Assembly: GCF_026242195.1 (NCBI RefSeq)
Contig: NZ_RKLV01000002.1
Span: 1 to 64,000 of the forward strand
From: Halorutilus salinus
GTDB taxonomy: Archaea > Halobacteriota > Halobacteria > Halobacteriales > Halorutilaceae
Direction of reading: 5' to 3'
DNA length: 64,000 bases
Under the pieces are notes generated by a model. The model ran no database searches. It saw only the letters and a list, made by a program, of their open reading frames with translations, and was not told the origin of the DNA. Made by a program: the position numbers and the translations under genes. The number at the start of each line of letters is the position of its first letter. Within the stretch, counting starts at the first letter, position 1. Positions 54,470-62,104 of the stretch are shown in pieces.

Positions 54470-55660
54470 ATGCGGTCGCTTGACGACCTAAACGCCGCCG
54501 GGAAGACCGTCCTCGTACGTGTCGACTTCAACTCACCCGTCGACCCCGCGACGGGGCGTATACTCGACGACAAACGTATACGCGGACACGTCGACACGAT
54601 CCGGCGTCTCGCCGACGAAGGCGGTGTGGTCGTCCTTCTCAGCCACCAGTCGCGCCCCGGACGCGCCGACTTTACGACGCTCGAAACCCACGCAGAACGC
54701 CTTTCACGTATCCTCGGACGCGAGGTGGGCTACGTCGACTCCGTCTTCGGCGACGGTGTAGACGAACGCGTCGAGTCGGCGGAACCGGGTGACGTACTTC
54801 TACTCGAAAACGCCCGTTTCTACAGCGAGGAGTACATAGAGACACCGCCCGACGAGGCGGCGGAGACACACGAGGTGCGCCGTCTCGCGCCCCTTTTCGA
54901 CGCCTACGTCAACGACGCCTTCTCAACGGCGCACCGTTCACAGCCCTCGATCGTCGGCTTCCCGCACCGTCTACCCGCGTACGCGGGCGAACTCATGGAG
55001 CGCGAAACCGACGTTCTGGGTAGCCTCGACGACGCGCCCGAACCCCTCGTCCTGTCGCTCGGCGGTGCGAAGGTTGAGGACGCCCTCGGCGTCGTACGTA
55101 ACGTCGCCGAGAACGGCGCGGCGGATCGCCTCCTCCTGTCGGGTGCGGTCGGTAACCTGTTCCTCGTCTCCGACGGCGTAGAGACTGGCGACGGCACCGA
55201 AGCCTTCCTGCGCGACAAGGGCTTCCTCCGTCTCGTCGACGAGGCGCGCGAACTCCTCGACGAACACACCGACCTGATCCGTCTCCCCTCCGATGTTGCG
55301 GTCGAGATCGACGGCGACCGAGTCGAGGTCGGCGTCGAAGAACTCCCCGTCGAACCTCCCGCTTCCGACATAGGCATAGAGACGGTTGCGGAGTACACAG
55401 CGACCCTCCGCGAAGCCGGAACAGCGGTCGTAAACGGTCCTCCGGGTGTCTATGAGGAACCCCTCTTCGAACGCGGTACGGAGGAACTGCTCGGAGCGGC
55501 GGCGGGCGCGGAGTACGCCGTCGCGGGCGGTGGCGACACGGCGGCGGCGATAGACGCCCTCGGCGTAACGGGGTTCGATCACGTATCGTCGGGAGGCGGC
55601 GCTTCGACGGCGATGCTGTCGGGCGACGAACTACCCGGCGTCGAGGCGCTCGACCCGTGA
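54470..55660 (+). CDS. pgk: Phosphoglycerate kinase
   Basis: A 396-residue phosphoglycerate kinase (1,3-bisphosphoglycerate + ADP to 3-phosphoglycerate + ATP). Substrate arginines are in VRVDFNSPV, SHQSRPG and LLENARFYSEE; YVNDAFSTAHRSQPSIVGFP follows. The nucleotide domain has SLGGAKVEDALGVV, NGPPGVYEEPLF and VAGGGDTAAAIDALG, ending with the hinge SSGGGASTAML. Intact. Confidence 0.96.
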   Translation: MRSLDDLNAAGKTVLVRVDFNSPVDPATGRILDDKRIRGHVDTIRRLADEGGVVVLLSHQSRPGRADFTTLETHAERLSRILGREVGYVDSVFGDGVDERVESAEPGDVLLLENARFYSEEYIETPPDEAAETHEVRRLAPLFDAYVNDAFSTAHRSQPSIVGFPHRLPAYAGELMERETDVLGSLDDAPEPLVLSLGGAKVEDALGVVRNVAENGAADRLLLSGAVGNLFLVSDGVETGDGTEAFLRDKGFLRLVDEARELLDEHTDLIRLPSDVAVEIDGDRVEVGVEELPVEPPASDIGIETVAEYTATLREAGTAVVNGPPGVYEEPLFERGTEELLGAAAGAEYAVAGGGDTAAAIDALGVTGFDHVSSGGGASTAMLSGDELPGVEALDP

Positions 55661-55774
55661 GGCTCGTACCGTCCCGTATTTACCCGCCTCGTACTGAGGT
55701 TTTCAGGTACGCGACAGGAACCAGAGAACGAAACGGCGAGAACAGTACCTCTGCCGGCAAAAGAACCAAGTCGT

Positions 55775-55796
55775 GTCAACGCGAATGTTAACGCGA
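55775..55796 (+). promoter_or_regulatory. Direct repeat at the start of the VapBC operon
   Basis: GTCAACGCGA (55775-55784) and GTTAACGCGA (55787-55796) form a near-perfect direct repeat twelve bases apart that ends on the first base of the antitoxin ATG. It is placed to act as an operator for toxin-antitoxin autoregulation, which is inference. Confidence 0.5.
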
Positions 55797-56047
55797 TGAG
55801 TACAGCCGACGAACAGATACGCGTCAGCGCCGAAACCAAGCGTGAGCTTGAGCGGAGAAAACGTGAAGGGGAGAGCTTTGAGGACGTACTTGAGCGTCTC
55901 CTTGAGAATGACCGCGACCTTCTCGCAGGTTTCGGCGCATTCGAAGGTACAGACAGAGGTGAGAAGCTTCGAGAGGTACACGAACGCACCAAGGAGAAAT
56001 CGAAGAAACGTATCCGGGAGATGGCTGAGAGCCGAAGCGAAGAATGA
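55796..56047 (+). CDS. VapB-type antitoxin
   Basis: An 83-residue antitoxin: QIRVSAETKRELERRKREGE, SFEDVLERLLEND resemble the DNA-binding half of haloarchaeal VapB-like proteins; the rest is a charged helix (HERTKEKSKKRIREMAES) likely to bind the toxin. Its stop overlaps the toxin start by ATGA. Confidence 0.78.
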   Translation: MSTADEQIRVSAETKRELERRKREGESFEDVLERLLENDRDLLAGFGAFEGTDRGEKLREVHERTKEKSKKRIREMAESRSEE

Positions 56048-56439
56048 GGGTACTGGATGCGACCTTTCTGGTTGACTACGGGAACGAACTCGACGAAACG
56101 GCTGAGTACCTGCTTAAACACTCCGCTGAAGAGTTTGTCATCCCCTCTCCCGTCCTGACAGAGTATCTACTCGGTATGGTTCACGGTACTCAACCGACAG
56201 ATATCCCCTCGGCGCGGGCTGAACTCTCGTGGGCACATATCGCAGAGATAGACGAAGACACGGCGACGACGGCGTCCGAAATAGCCGACGAGATAGGAGA
56301 GGAAGAACCTGATCTGACAGGTATAGACTCACTTGTCGCCGCCGTAGGGCGCGAACTCGGTGCGCCCGTCGTCTCCAACGACACCGACCTAACCCACGAC
56401 GAGACGAAGAAGGTCGTCGAGGTCGAAGAGTACCGGTAG
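56044..56439 (+). CDS. vapC: VapC-type PIN-domain toxin
   Basis: A 131-residue PIN ribonuclease. MRVLDATFLVDYGNEL has the first aspartate, SPVLTEYLLG the glutamate, and TGIDSLVAAVGRELGAPVVSNDTDL the third and fourth acidic residues. The catalytic set is complete. Partner of the upstream antitoxin, with which it is translationally coupled. Confidence 0.85.
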   Translation: MRVLDATFLVDYGNELDETAEYLLKHSAEEFVIPSPVLTEYLLGMVHGTQPTDIPSARAELSWAHIAEIDEDTATTASEIADEIGEEEPDLTGIDSLVAAVGRELGAPVVSNDTDLTHDETKKVVEVEEYR

Positions 56440-56701
56440 AATACTATTCACGCCCTCTCGTGCCACGGTCTTTACGGGTGCGCCGGAAACCAGCGGACAC
56501 AGCGACGAAAATACTATCCCCAAGCGGTATATGCACGCGCGACGCACCGTAGAGCATGAGGGTTGGAGACACAGGGGGATCGCTTGGATACGACGGCATA
56601 CTCACCGGCGAAGGCGGTAGATTAACCGGCGGAGACAGTAACAACGGTTCGACCAAAGGGAATGTTTTAGATACGTTACGTGGGTACTGCGTAGCACGTA
56701 C

Positions 56702-57496
56702 ATGACACTACTCGCCGACCTGACACTTGTCTTCGTCGCGGGGCTTATCACGGCGTTAGCGACGGGTCTGGGCGCTCTCCCTTTCTTCTTCCTCGACGAG
56801 ATAAGCGACCGCGGGAACGTCTTCCTCTGGGGTCTCGCCTCCGGCATAATGGTCTCGGCGTCGCTGTTCGGTCTCGTCGACGAGGGTCTCACAGAAGGTG
56901 CGCCCGCCGAGGTAGCCGTGGGGGCGCTCGCGGGCGTCGCGCTCGTCGTCGTCGCGCACGAGATAATCGTCGACGCCGAGATCGATCCACGTGACTACGA
57001 GGAGGCTGACTTCAAGAAGCTCGTTCTCATACTCGGTATACTCACCGTCCATAGCTTTCCGGAGGGTATCGCCGTCGGCGTTTCGTTCGCCGACCTCAAC
57101 CTTACGGGACCTGAGTTCCTCGGCTTCACCGTCCCCCTTCTCGCCGTCTTCATGACGGTCGCAATCTCCGTCCACAACATCCCTGAGGGTACAGCCATAT
57201 CCATACCGCTCAAGTCGATGGGTGTCTCAAAGACGCGTATGGTCTTTTGGGCGATCTTCTCCAGCCTCCCTCAGCCCGTGGGTGCCGTTATTGCGTTCGC
57301 GTTCGTCCGTCTCGCGCGCGAGTTCCTGCCATTCGGCTTCGGCTTCGCCGCGGGTGCGATGGTCTACCTCGTCGTCTCTGAGTTCGTTCCCGAAGCCATT
57401 GAGACGGGTAAGGGGCTCACACGCGGCGGCAAGCCCGAACTCGTCCTCGGTATCGCCGTCGGCGTCGGCGTCATGCTCCCTCTCGCCTTCATGTGA
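56702..57496 (+). CDS. ZIP-family metal transporter
   Basis: A 264-residue transporter with about eight membrane helices. The metal-path motifs are HSFPEGIAVGVS near residue 118 and HNIPEGTAISIPL near 158, the two helices that coordinate zinc in ZIP proteins; a VAHEIIVDAE histidine-glutamate lies earlier. It probably imports zinc or iron. A GTTTTAGAT box at 56664-56672 suits a leaderless start. Confidence 0.9.
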   Translation: MTLLADLTLVFVAGLITALATGLGALPFFFLDEISDRGNVFLWGLASGIMVSASLFGLVDEGLTEGAPAEVAVGALAGVALVVVAHEIIVDAEIDPRDYEEADFKKLVLILGILTVHSFPEGIAVGVSFADLNLTGPEFLGFTVPLLAVFMTVAISVHNIPEGTAISIPLKSMGVSKTRMVFWAIFSSLPQPVGAVIAFAFVRLAREFLPFGFGFAAGAMVYLVVSEFVPEAIETGKGLTRGGKPELVLGIAVGVGVMLPLAFM

Positions 57497-57543
57497 GACG
57501 AGTAAGCAAGATTTATGCTTTGGTCGCGTCTACGCCTTACCGC

Positions 57544-57617
57544 GCCTCGGTAGCTCAGTCTGGGAGAGCGGTTCCCTTGTAAGGAACAGGTCGTGGGTTC
57601 AGATCCCACCCGAGGCT
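57544..57617 (+). tRNA. tRNA-Thr (anticodon TGT)
   Basis: A 74-base cloverleaf. The acceptor GCCTCGG pairs with CCGAGGC, the D-arm is GCTC/GAGC, the anticodon stem GTTCC/GGAAC encloses CTTGTAA with anticodon TGT, and the T-arm is GTGGG TTCAGAT CCCAC. Discriminator T at 57617; CCA is not encoded. It reads ACA-type threonine codons. Its 3' end is repeated at 57706-57728. Confidence 0.96.
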
Positions 57618-57728
57618 GAACACGGTGAAGCCGAGAGGGTCTGAACCAGTGAACGAAGTGACCGAGTACTCGGCGTGAGCCGATTGCAGGGAACGAAGTG
57701 ACCGAGGTTCAGATCCCACCCGAGGCTG
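57596..57728. repeat. Direct repeat of the tRNA-Thr 3' end (attachment-site remnant)
   Basis: The last 22 bases of the tRNA plus one following base (57596-57618, containing TTCAGATCCCACCCGAGG) are repeated exactly at 57706-57728. Between the copies are 87 bases with a second internal repeat, GAACGAAGTGACCGAG at 57651-57666 and 57691-57706. This is the classic trace of integration at a tRNA 3' end, here with almost all cargo gone. Confidence 0.8.
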
Positions 57729-57837
57729 TCTATCTCGTAGCGCGGATACGGTTCCTTACTACTTCTCGTACGCTTATCTGAACGTTTGTCCAGCGACGGC
57801 GGTAAGATTATGTACGAGGGCGACGTATTTCGGTGAT

Positions 57838-58146
57838 ATGGGGGACAGGGTCACCTATGCCGTAACCCACGTTCGGTACTGGGACGACGATGGGGATCGG
57901 CTGAAACACGTCAAACGCTGTGGTATAGATATCGACGACGGCAACGTCGGTGAGTCTGAGGTGGCGCGTCGGCGTTCGGTACTCTTCGGTATACGGTCGG
58001 GCGACAGCCATCTGACAGCTCAAAAGGAGGACGGAAAGCTGAAGCTAAGGGAGGCTGTCGAGGTCGTCGAGTCCGACGGCGGCGACTGGCTCCGTGTCGA
58101 AGGCGACGGTACGGGCGACTACCTCGGCGATCTACCAACGTTTTAG
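57838..58146 (+). CDS. DUF3892-like small protein
   Basis: A 102-residue protein: VTYAVTHVRYWDDDGDRLKH, VKRCGIDIDDGNVGESEVA. The pattern of a short THVR-DGDR start, GNVGES and a later strand resembles DUF3892-type proteins of unknown function. It is the first gene past the tRNA repeat and converges with the next gene, overlapping by four bases. Confidence 0.55.
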   Translation: MGDRVTYAVTHVRYWDDDGDRLKHVKRCGIDIDDGNVGESEVARRRSVLFGIRSGDSHLTAQKEDGKLKLREAVEVVESDGGDWLRVEGDGTGDYLGDLPTF

Positions 58147-59048
58147 TCGAAGACGCGGCGCGCCCCCGCGTATCCTTCGACGACCACGTCGGTTGCTTCG
58201 GTCACGTAGGAGTAGCCGCTCGGCAGGACTTCGAGAGCCATCGTTCTGATCTCGTCGCCCGCGTACGGCTGTGAAATCTCGGCTCCTGCGTGTGGCGCGT
58301 GACCTTTCCATACATCGACCGCGAGTTCCTCCTTCATAGAGGGTACGGACAGGACGTAGACGCGTCTCGCCTCCTCGGCGTCGATACGTTCGAGCGTGAC
58401 CTCGTCGCCTTCGTCGGCACCGACGGCGTCGGCGTACCCTTCACCCGGTTCGACGTAATCGCGGTCCGTTTCCAGAAGGCCGCCTTTGGTCGCGCGTCCC
58501 GAAGCCTCGCCCGCGACACGTACGACGTCGCCGTCCTCGATACCGAGACGGTTTGCGGTCGCGCGTCCGACGGCGATACCTTCACCGTCGCCGTAACGTA
58601 CGGGCGCTGTACACGTCGCGACAACATCGGGCTGGTCGGCTTCCGAAAGCGCCACCCATCGGTAGAACGTCTGGTAAAACCCGCCGTCGACGACGAGGCG
58701 CGCGAGGCGTTCGGCGTCGACCAGCTTGACGTCTCCTGTCCGTTCCGCCGTGTCCTCGGCTCCTTCGTCGAAGCTTCCGGCGACCGCCACAGGGGTTGCA
58801 CCTTCGAAGTCATCGGCTGAGTCGGCGAGCGCCTCGAAGCCTTCCGTCGAGCCTGTGAGTGCCACTACCTCCGTCTCTGCTTCGTGACCTGAACCCCGGA
58901 AGCCGACGAAGCCCGCGCCGTCGTCTTCGTACACGCCGACATCGAAGCCACGGAGACCCCAGATATCGACGACAAACTCACGGAAATACTCGTCGGGAAG
59001 CCTCTCGATACGGTCGCGTACGTGTACGAACCAGCCGTCGTCGGTCAT
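58143..59048 (-). CDS. Restriction-endonuclease-like domain fused to a Cdc48-N-like barrel
   Basis: A 301-residue protein. The N-terminal half (about 1-140) resembles an Mrr-like fold (EYFREFVVDIWGLRGFDVGV, then EAETEVVAL) but the catalytic D...E-x-K is not clear. The second half (about 145-240) has a Cdc48-N double-psi barrel look: GIAVGRATANRLGIEDGDVV, RVAGEASGRATKGGLLETDR, VGADEGDEVTLERID. A C-terminal part follows. Possibly a substrate-binding or DNA-sensing adaptor. The ATG at 59048 is chosen over codons back to 59072. Confidence 0.45.
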   Translation of the reverse strand: MTDDGWFVHVRDRIERLPDEYFREFVVDIWGLRGFDVGVYEDDGAGFVGFRGSGHEAETEVVALTGSTEGFEALADSADDFEGATPVAVAGSFDEGAEDTAERTGDVKLVDAERLARLVVDGGFYQTFYRWVALSEADQPDVVATCTAPVRYGDGEGIAVGRATANRLGIEDGDVVRVAGEASGRATKGGLLETDRDYVEPGEGYADAVGADEGDEVTLERIDAEEARRVYVLSVPSMKEELAVDVWKGHAPHAGAEISQPYAGDEIRTMALEVLPSGYSYVTEATDVVVEGYAGARRVFD

Positions 59049-59126
59049 CGTTCTACATACGGCGCAACGCAAAACAGTCTTTTTGCTCTCCGGAACCTAC
59101 TTCCCCGTATCCGTCTTATCCGTGGT

Positions 59127-60077
59127 ATGTCCGCTGTACGTACCGAAGACCTTACCAAGAGATACGGTGACGTAGTAGCCGTCGACTCGCTCGACATGGA
59201 GGTAGACGACGGCGAGGTGTACGGCTTCCTCGGACCCAACGGCGCGGGTAAGACAACGACGATCGACGTACTCCTTGGCTACACGTATCCAACGTCGGGC
59301 GAGGCGCGCGTGCTCGGTGAACCCGCGGGCGACCACCGTGTTCACGAACGCGTCGGCGTCATGCCCGAAGGGTTCGGTCTGTACCCGCGTCTCACGGGAA
59401 GGGAGCATATCGAGTTCGTCGCTGAGTCGAAGTCCGTCGACGTTAACACCGACGCCGTACTCGAACGCGTGGGTCTGGGTGACGCCGCGGAGGGAGACGA
59501 CCCCGCCGACAGACGTACGGGCGGGTACTCGAAAGGTATGAAGAAACGCCTCCTGCTCGCGACCGCGCTCGTCGGTGAACCCGACCTTCTCGTCCTCGAC
59601 GAACCCACGAGCGGTCTCGACCCAAACGGGGCGCGGCGTATACGCGAGATCGTACGTGAGGAGAACGACCGCGGCGCTACGGTCTTCTTCTCCTCCCACA
59701 TACTTGGACAGGTCGAGGCTGTCTGTGACCGCGTCGGTATCATGCAGGAGGGCGAACTCGTCGCCGTCGATACCGTCGAAGGTCTGCGCGAGGGCGTCGT
59801 ATCCGTCTCGACACTCTCGGTTCTAACCGACGGTGACGGTGGGACGGAAGCCGCGATGGGCGCCGTTGGGTCGCTCGAAGGCGTCTCGGACGTCTCACGT
59901 AAAGGCGACTCGGTTGTCGTATCGTGCCTCCGCGGCGACACCAAGCTGAACGCGCTCGACGCCGTACGCCAACACGCCGATGTACGTGACTTTACGACCC
60001 AAGAACGGTCGCTCGACGAGCTTTTCGCGGCTTACACGGGTGAAGACGGTGACGCCGAAACGAAGGGTGAAGCATGA
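59127..60077 (+). CDS. ABC transporter ATP-binding protein
   Basis: A 316-residue ATPase of an ABC-2 exporter. Walker A GPNGAGKTTTIDVLLG near residue 38; signature YSKGMKKRLLLATAL near 138 (a variant of LSGGQ); Walker B PDLLVLDEPTSGLDPNGARR near 155; H-loop in VFFSSHILGQVEAV. A C-terminal domain of about 90 residues follows. The upstream frame to 59022 is not coding; ATG 59127 starts MSAVRTEDLTKRYG. Coupled to the permease by a four-base overlap. Confidence 0.93.
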   Translation: MSAVRTEDLTKRYGDVVAVDSLDMEVDDGEVYGFLGPNGAGKTTTIDVLLGYTYPTSGEARVLGEPAGDHRVHERVGVMPEGFGLYPRLTGREHIEFVAESKSVDVNTDAVLERVGLGDAAEGDDPADRRTGGYSKGMKKRLLLATALVGEPDLLVLDEPTSGLDPNGARRIREIVREENDRGATVFFSSHILGQVEAVCDRVGIMQEGELVAVDTVEGLREGVVSVSTLSVLTDGDGGTEAAMGAVGSLEGVSDVSRKGDSVVVSCLRGDTKLNALDAVRQHADVRDFTTQERSLDELFAAYTGEDGDAETKGEA

Positions 60078-60883
60078 GCTGGTTCGTGATAGCGCGTAAG
60101 GAGTTCCGCGACGCGTCGCGGTCGCGCACACTCTGGATACTCACCGCGCTTTTCGTTCTCATAACCGCGGGCGCGGCGTACGTCGTCGGCTTCGCTCTGT
60201 CATCGAGTCCGGGTGCGGAGGCGACGGGAACCACGCTCGTCTCCGCCCTCACGGGACGCGCGAGCTTCCTACTGACCTCTTTCGTCCCCATACTCGGTCT
60301 CATGGCGTCGTACGTCTCCGTCGTCGGCGAACGCGACTCGGGTAGCATGAAGCTACTTCTCGGACTCCCGCAGTCGCGGCGCGATGTCGTCGTCGGCAAG
60401 TTCGTAGGACGTTCAGCGGTTCTCGCCGTGGCGCTCCTCGTCGGCTTCTTCGCGGGCTTCGTCGTCATGTTAAGCTACGAGGAGCTTTCGGTACTCAACT
60501 ACGCCGTCTTCGTACTTCTCACGACCGCACTCGGTACCGTCTACGTCTCCGTGGGCGTCGGCGTGTCTGCGACGGTCGCCTCACGTTCGCGCGCCGCGGC
60601 GTCCGTCGTGGGCTTCTACATCTTCCTCAAGGTTCTCTGGGACACGTTCCCGTCGGTTGTTCCGCGCGGCATCGTCTACGCGACGACGGGGAGCCTGTCA
60701 CCGCCCGACTGGTACGGCTTTCTCACGGCGCTCAGCCCCAACGTCGCATACACGAACCTCGCCGCCGGGTTTCTCGAACGAGGTATAGGCTCGCTCGAAG
60801 CCTTCTCCGCCATCGTTATAGCCGTATGGATAGCCGTACCCGTTGCGCTTGGCTACCTCCGTTTCCGGCGTGTCGACGTGTAG
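60074..60883 (+). CDS. ABC-2 type permease
   Basis: A 269-residue permease with about six membrane helices and an early ARKEFRDASRSRTLW motif typical of NosY-like/ABC-2 permeases; GERDSGSMKLLLGLPQSRRD is the conserved cytoplasmic coupling loop. With the ATPase it forms an exporter. Substrate unknown. Confidence 0.9.
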   Translation: MSWFVIARKEFRDASRSRTLWILTALFVLITAGAAYVVGFALSSSPGAEATGTTLVSALTGRASFLLTSFVPILGLMASYVSVVGERDSGSMKLLLGLPQSRRDVVVGKFVGRSAVLAVALLVGFFAGFVVMLSYEELSVLNYAVFVLLTTALGTVYVSVGVGVSATVASRSRAAASVVGFYIFLKVLWDTFPSVVPRGIVYATTGSLSPPDWYGFLTALSPNVAYTNLAAGFLERGIGSLEAFSAIVIAVWIAVPVALGYLRFRRVDV

Positions 60884-61388
60884 AACGGCTGTCGCCCCTC
60901 GGAGTTACCCGTTAAGCTACAGAAAGTTATTTATTCGGTAACTCCCAAAGGGAAGATGTCCCCCGGCGGGGTACGTTCTCCCCCCAGACCGTTAACCCCG
61001 CCGTCCTTATGCGAACCCTTTTGATCCGTACCGTAGCTGTGCCTCCGTTCAGCCGGTTATGTACGACGCGACGGGATTAACGGCGTACGATCGACGGCGG
61101 GTACTTCTCGTTGACTACACCGACGCCACCCCGCCGAACATCGGCGCGCCGACCGTCGCGGTGAACCCCGACGCTCGCACCGACCTGACGGACGCCGACG
61201 GCGGCTTCCGCGCGCTCGAACCCGGTTCCGTTTCCGTACGGACGCCGACGGCTGTTCTCGACCGTATCCCCGTCGGCGTCTTCCGTGCGGGTGACCGTTT
61301 TCCTTCTCGGTTCTCTCCGCTCCGATCCCCCGTCGGTTCCATGACGAAGACGTTAGGGTTACGTCGCGGCGTCGCGTACACCGGTTCG
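60884..61388. other. Long intergenic region with a large inverted repeat
   Basis: About 500 bases with no well-supported gene. A perfect nine-base inverted repeat GGAGTTACC (60901-60909) and GGTAACTCC (60937-60945) encloses a TATA-like AGTTATTTATTC. After it come a CCCCG-G-CGGGG hairpin and GC-rich sequence. A frame open from 61059 continues into the next gene, but its first part looks non-conserved. Confidence 0.5.
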
Positions 61389-61697
61389 ATGGACGAAGAC
61401 GAGCAGGTGATGACAGAGGAACAGTACGACAGCCTTACCGAGACGCTTTCGGGACACGAGCAGTCGGAGCGCGGCGGTCGCACGATCTACGCCAACCCGG
61501 GTTTAGACTGTCCCAACCCCCGGTGTCCGTACGGCGAGTTCGACGCCGTGATCGAGACGGATATAGGATGGATGGAGTTCGCGGCGCGTGAGGCTATAGC
61601 GCTCTGTATGTGCGAGGTTGAGACGGACGAAGGGCGCAGAAAGCTGATCTTTATGCACGAACTCGAAACGCCCCAAGCCGCGGGCGAGGACGCGTAG
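61389..61697 (+). CDS. Conserved small protein with cysteine cluster
   Basis: A 102-residue protein (MDEDEQVMTEEQYDSLTETL) with a zinc-knuckle-like CPNPRCPYG and a CMCEVE pair, and an ending HELETPQAAG. I chose the ATG at 61389 because the residues before it look random; a GTTAGGGTTA stretch lies about 30 bases upstream. The alternative start at 61059 gives 212 residues. Function unknown. Confidence 0.55.
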   Translation: MDEDEQVMTEEQYDSLTETLSGHEQSERGGRTIYANPGLDCPNPRCPYGEFDAVIETDIGWMEFAAREAIALCMCEVETDEGRRKLIFMHELETPQAAGEDA

Positions 61698-61704
61698 CCC
61701 CCGC

Positions 61705-62061
61705 CTAATCCTCGTTCCCTTCGCCGTCTCCGCCGTCGCCGTCCCCCTCCGTAGCCGTGTAGTAAGCCTTGTGCCCGCCCTCGCTGTCGTTGGGTAGCTC
61801 GTCGTTCGGCAACGGCTTCCCCTCGACCTTTCCGAGGTAGCTCAGTGCGGAGAGATGGATCGTCATCTGTGTGATTATAGCCGAGTACGAAGACGGGTCG
61901 TCGTCGGGGTCGGGCGTCGGCGTGTCGAATGCGTGGTCGTGTATCTCCATCGCCGAGAACGCCTTACCCCGGTTCTGTCCGAGGAAATCGACTATACGTT
62001 CGCGCGCACCCGGTCCCGTTTCGGTCTCGTTCCATACGTCCTCGTCGGTTCTTATCGCCAT
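61705..62061 (-). CDS. Winged-helix-like haloarchaeal protein
   Basis: A 118-residue protein: ARERIVDFLGQNRGKAFSAM, EIHDHAF, YSAIITQMTIHLSALSYLGK, VEGKPLPND look like a small winged helix, with an acidic end (DGDGGDGEGNED). The ATG at 62061 (MAIRTDEDVW) is chosen over basic upstream residues to 62211. Target unknown. Confidence 0.65.
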   Translation of the reverse strand: MAIRTDEDVWNETETGPGARERIVDFLGQNRGKAFSAMEIHDHAFDTPTPDPDDDPSSYSAIITQMTIHLSALSYLGKVEGKPLPNDELPNDSEGGHKAYYTATEGDGDGGDGEGNED

Positions 62062-62104
62062 ACGAGGAAGACGTGACGAGGGTATAACTGGCTTGCTATA
62101 CCTA

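Noticed and set aside
61059-61388. N-terminal extension of the cysteine-cluster protein starting at 61059.
   Set aside because: The extension is low in recognisable structure and the downstream ATG at 61389 fits better; it cannot be fully excluded.
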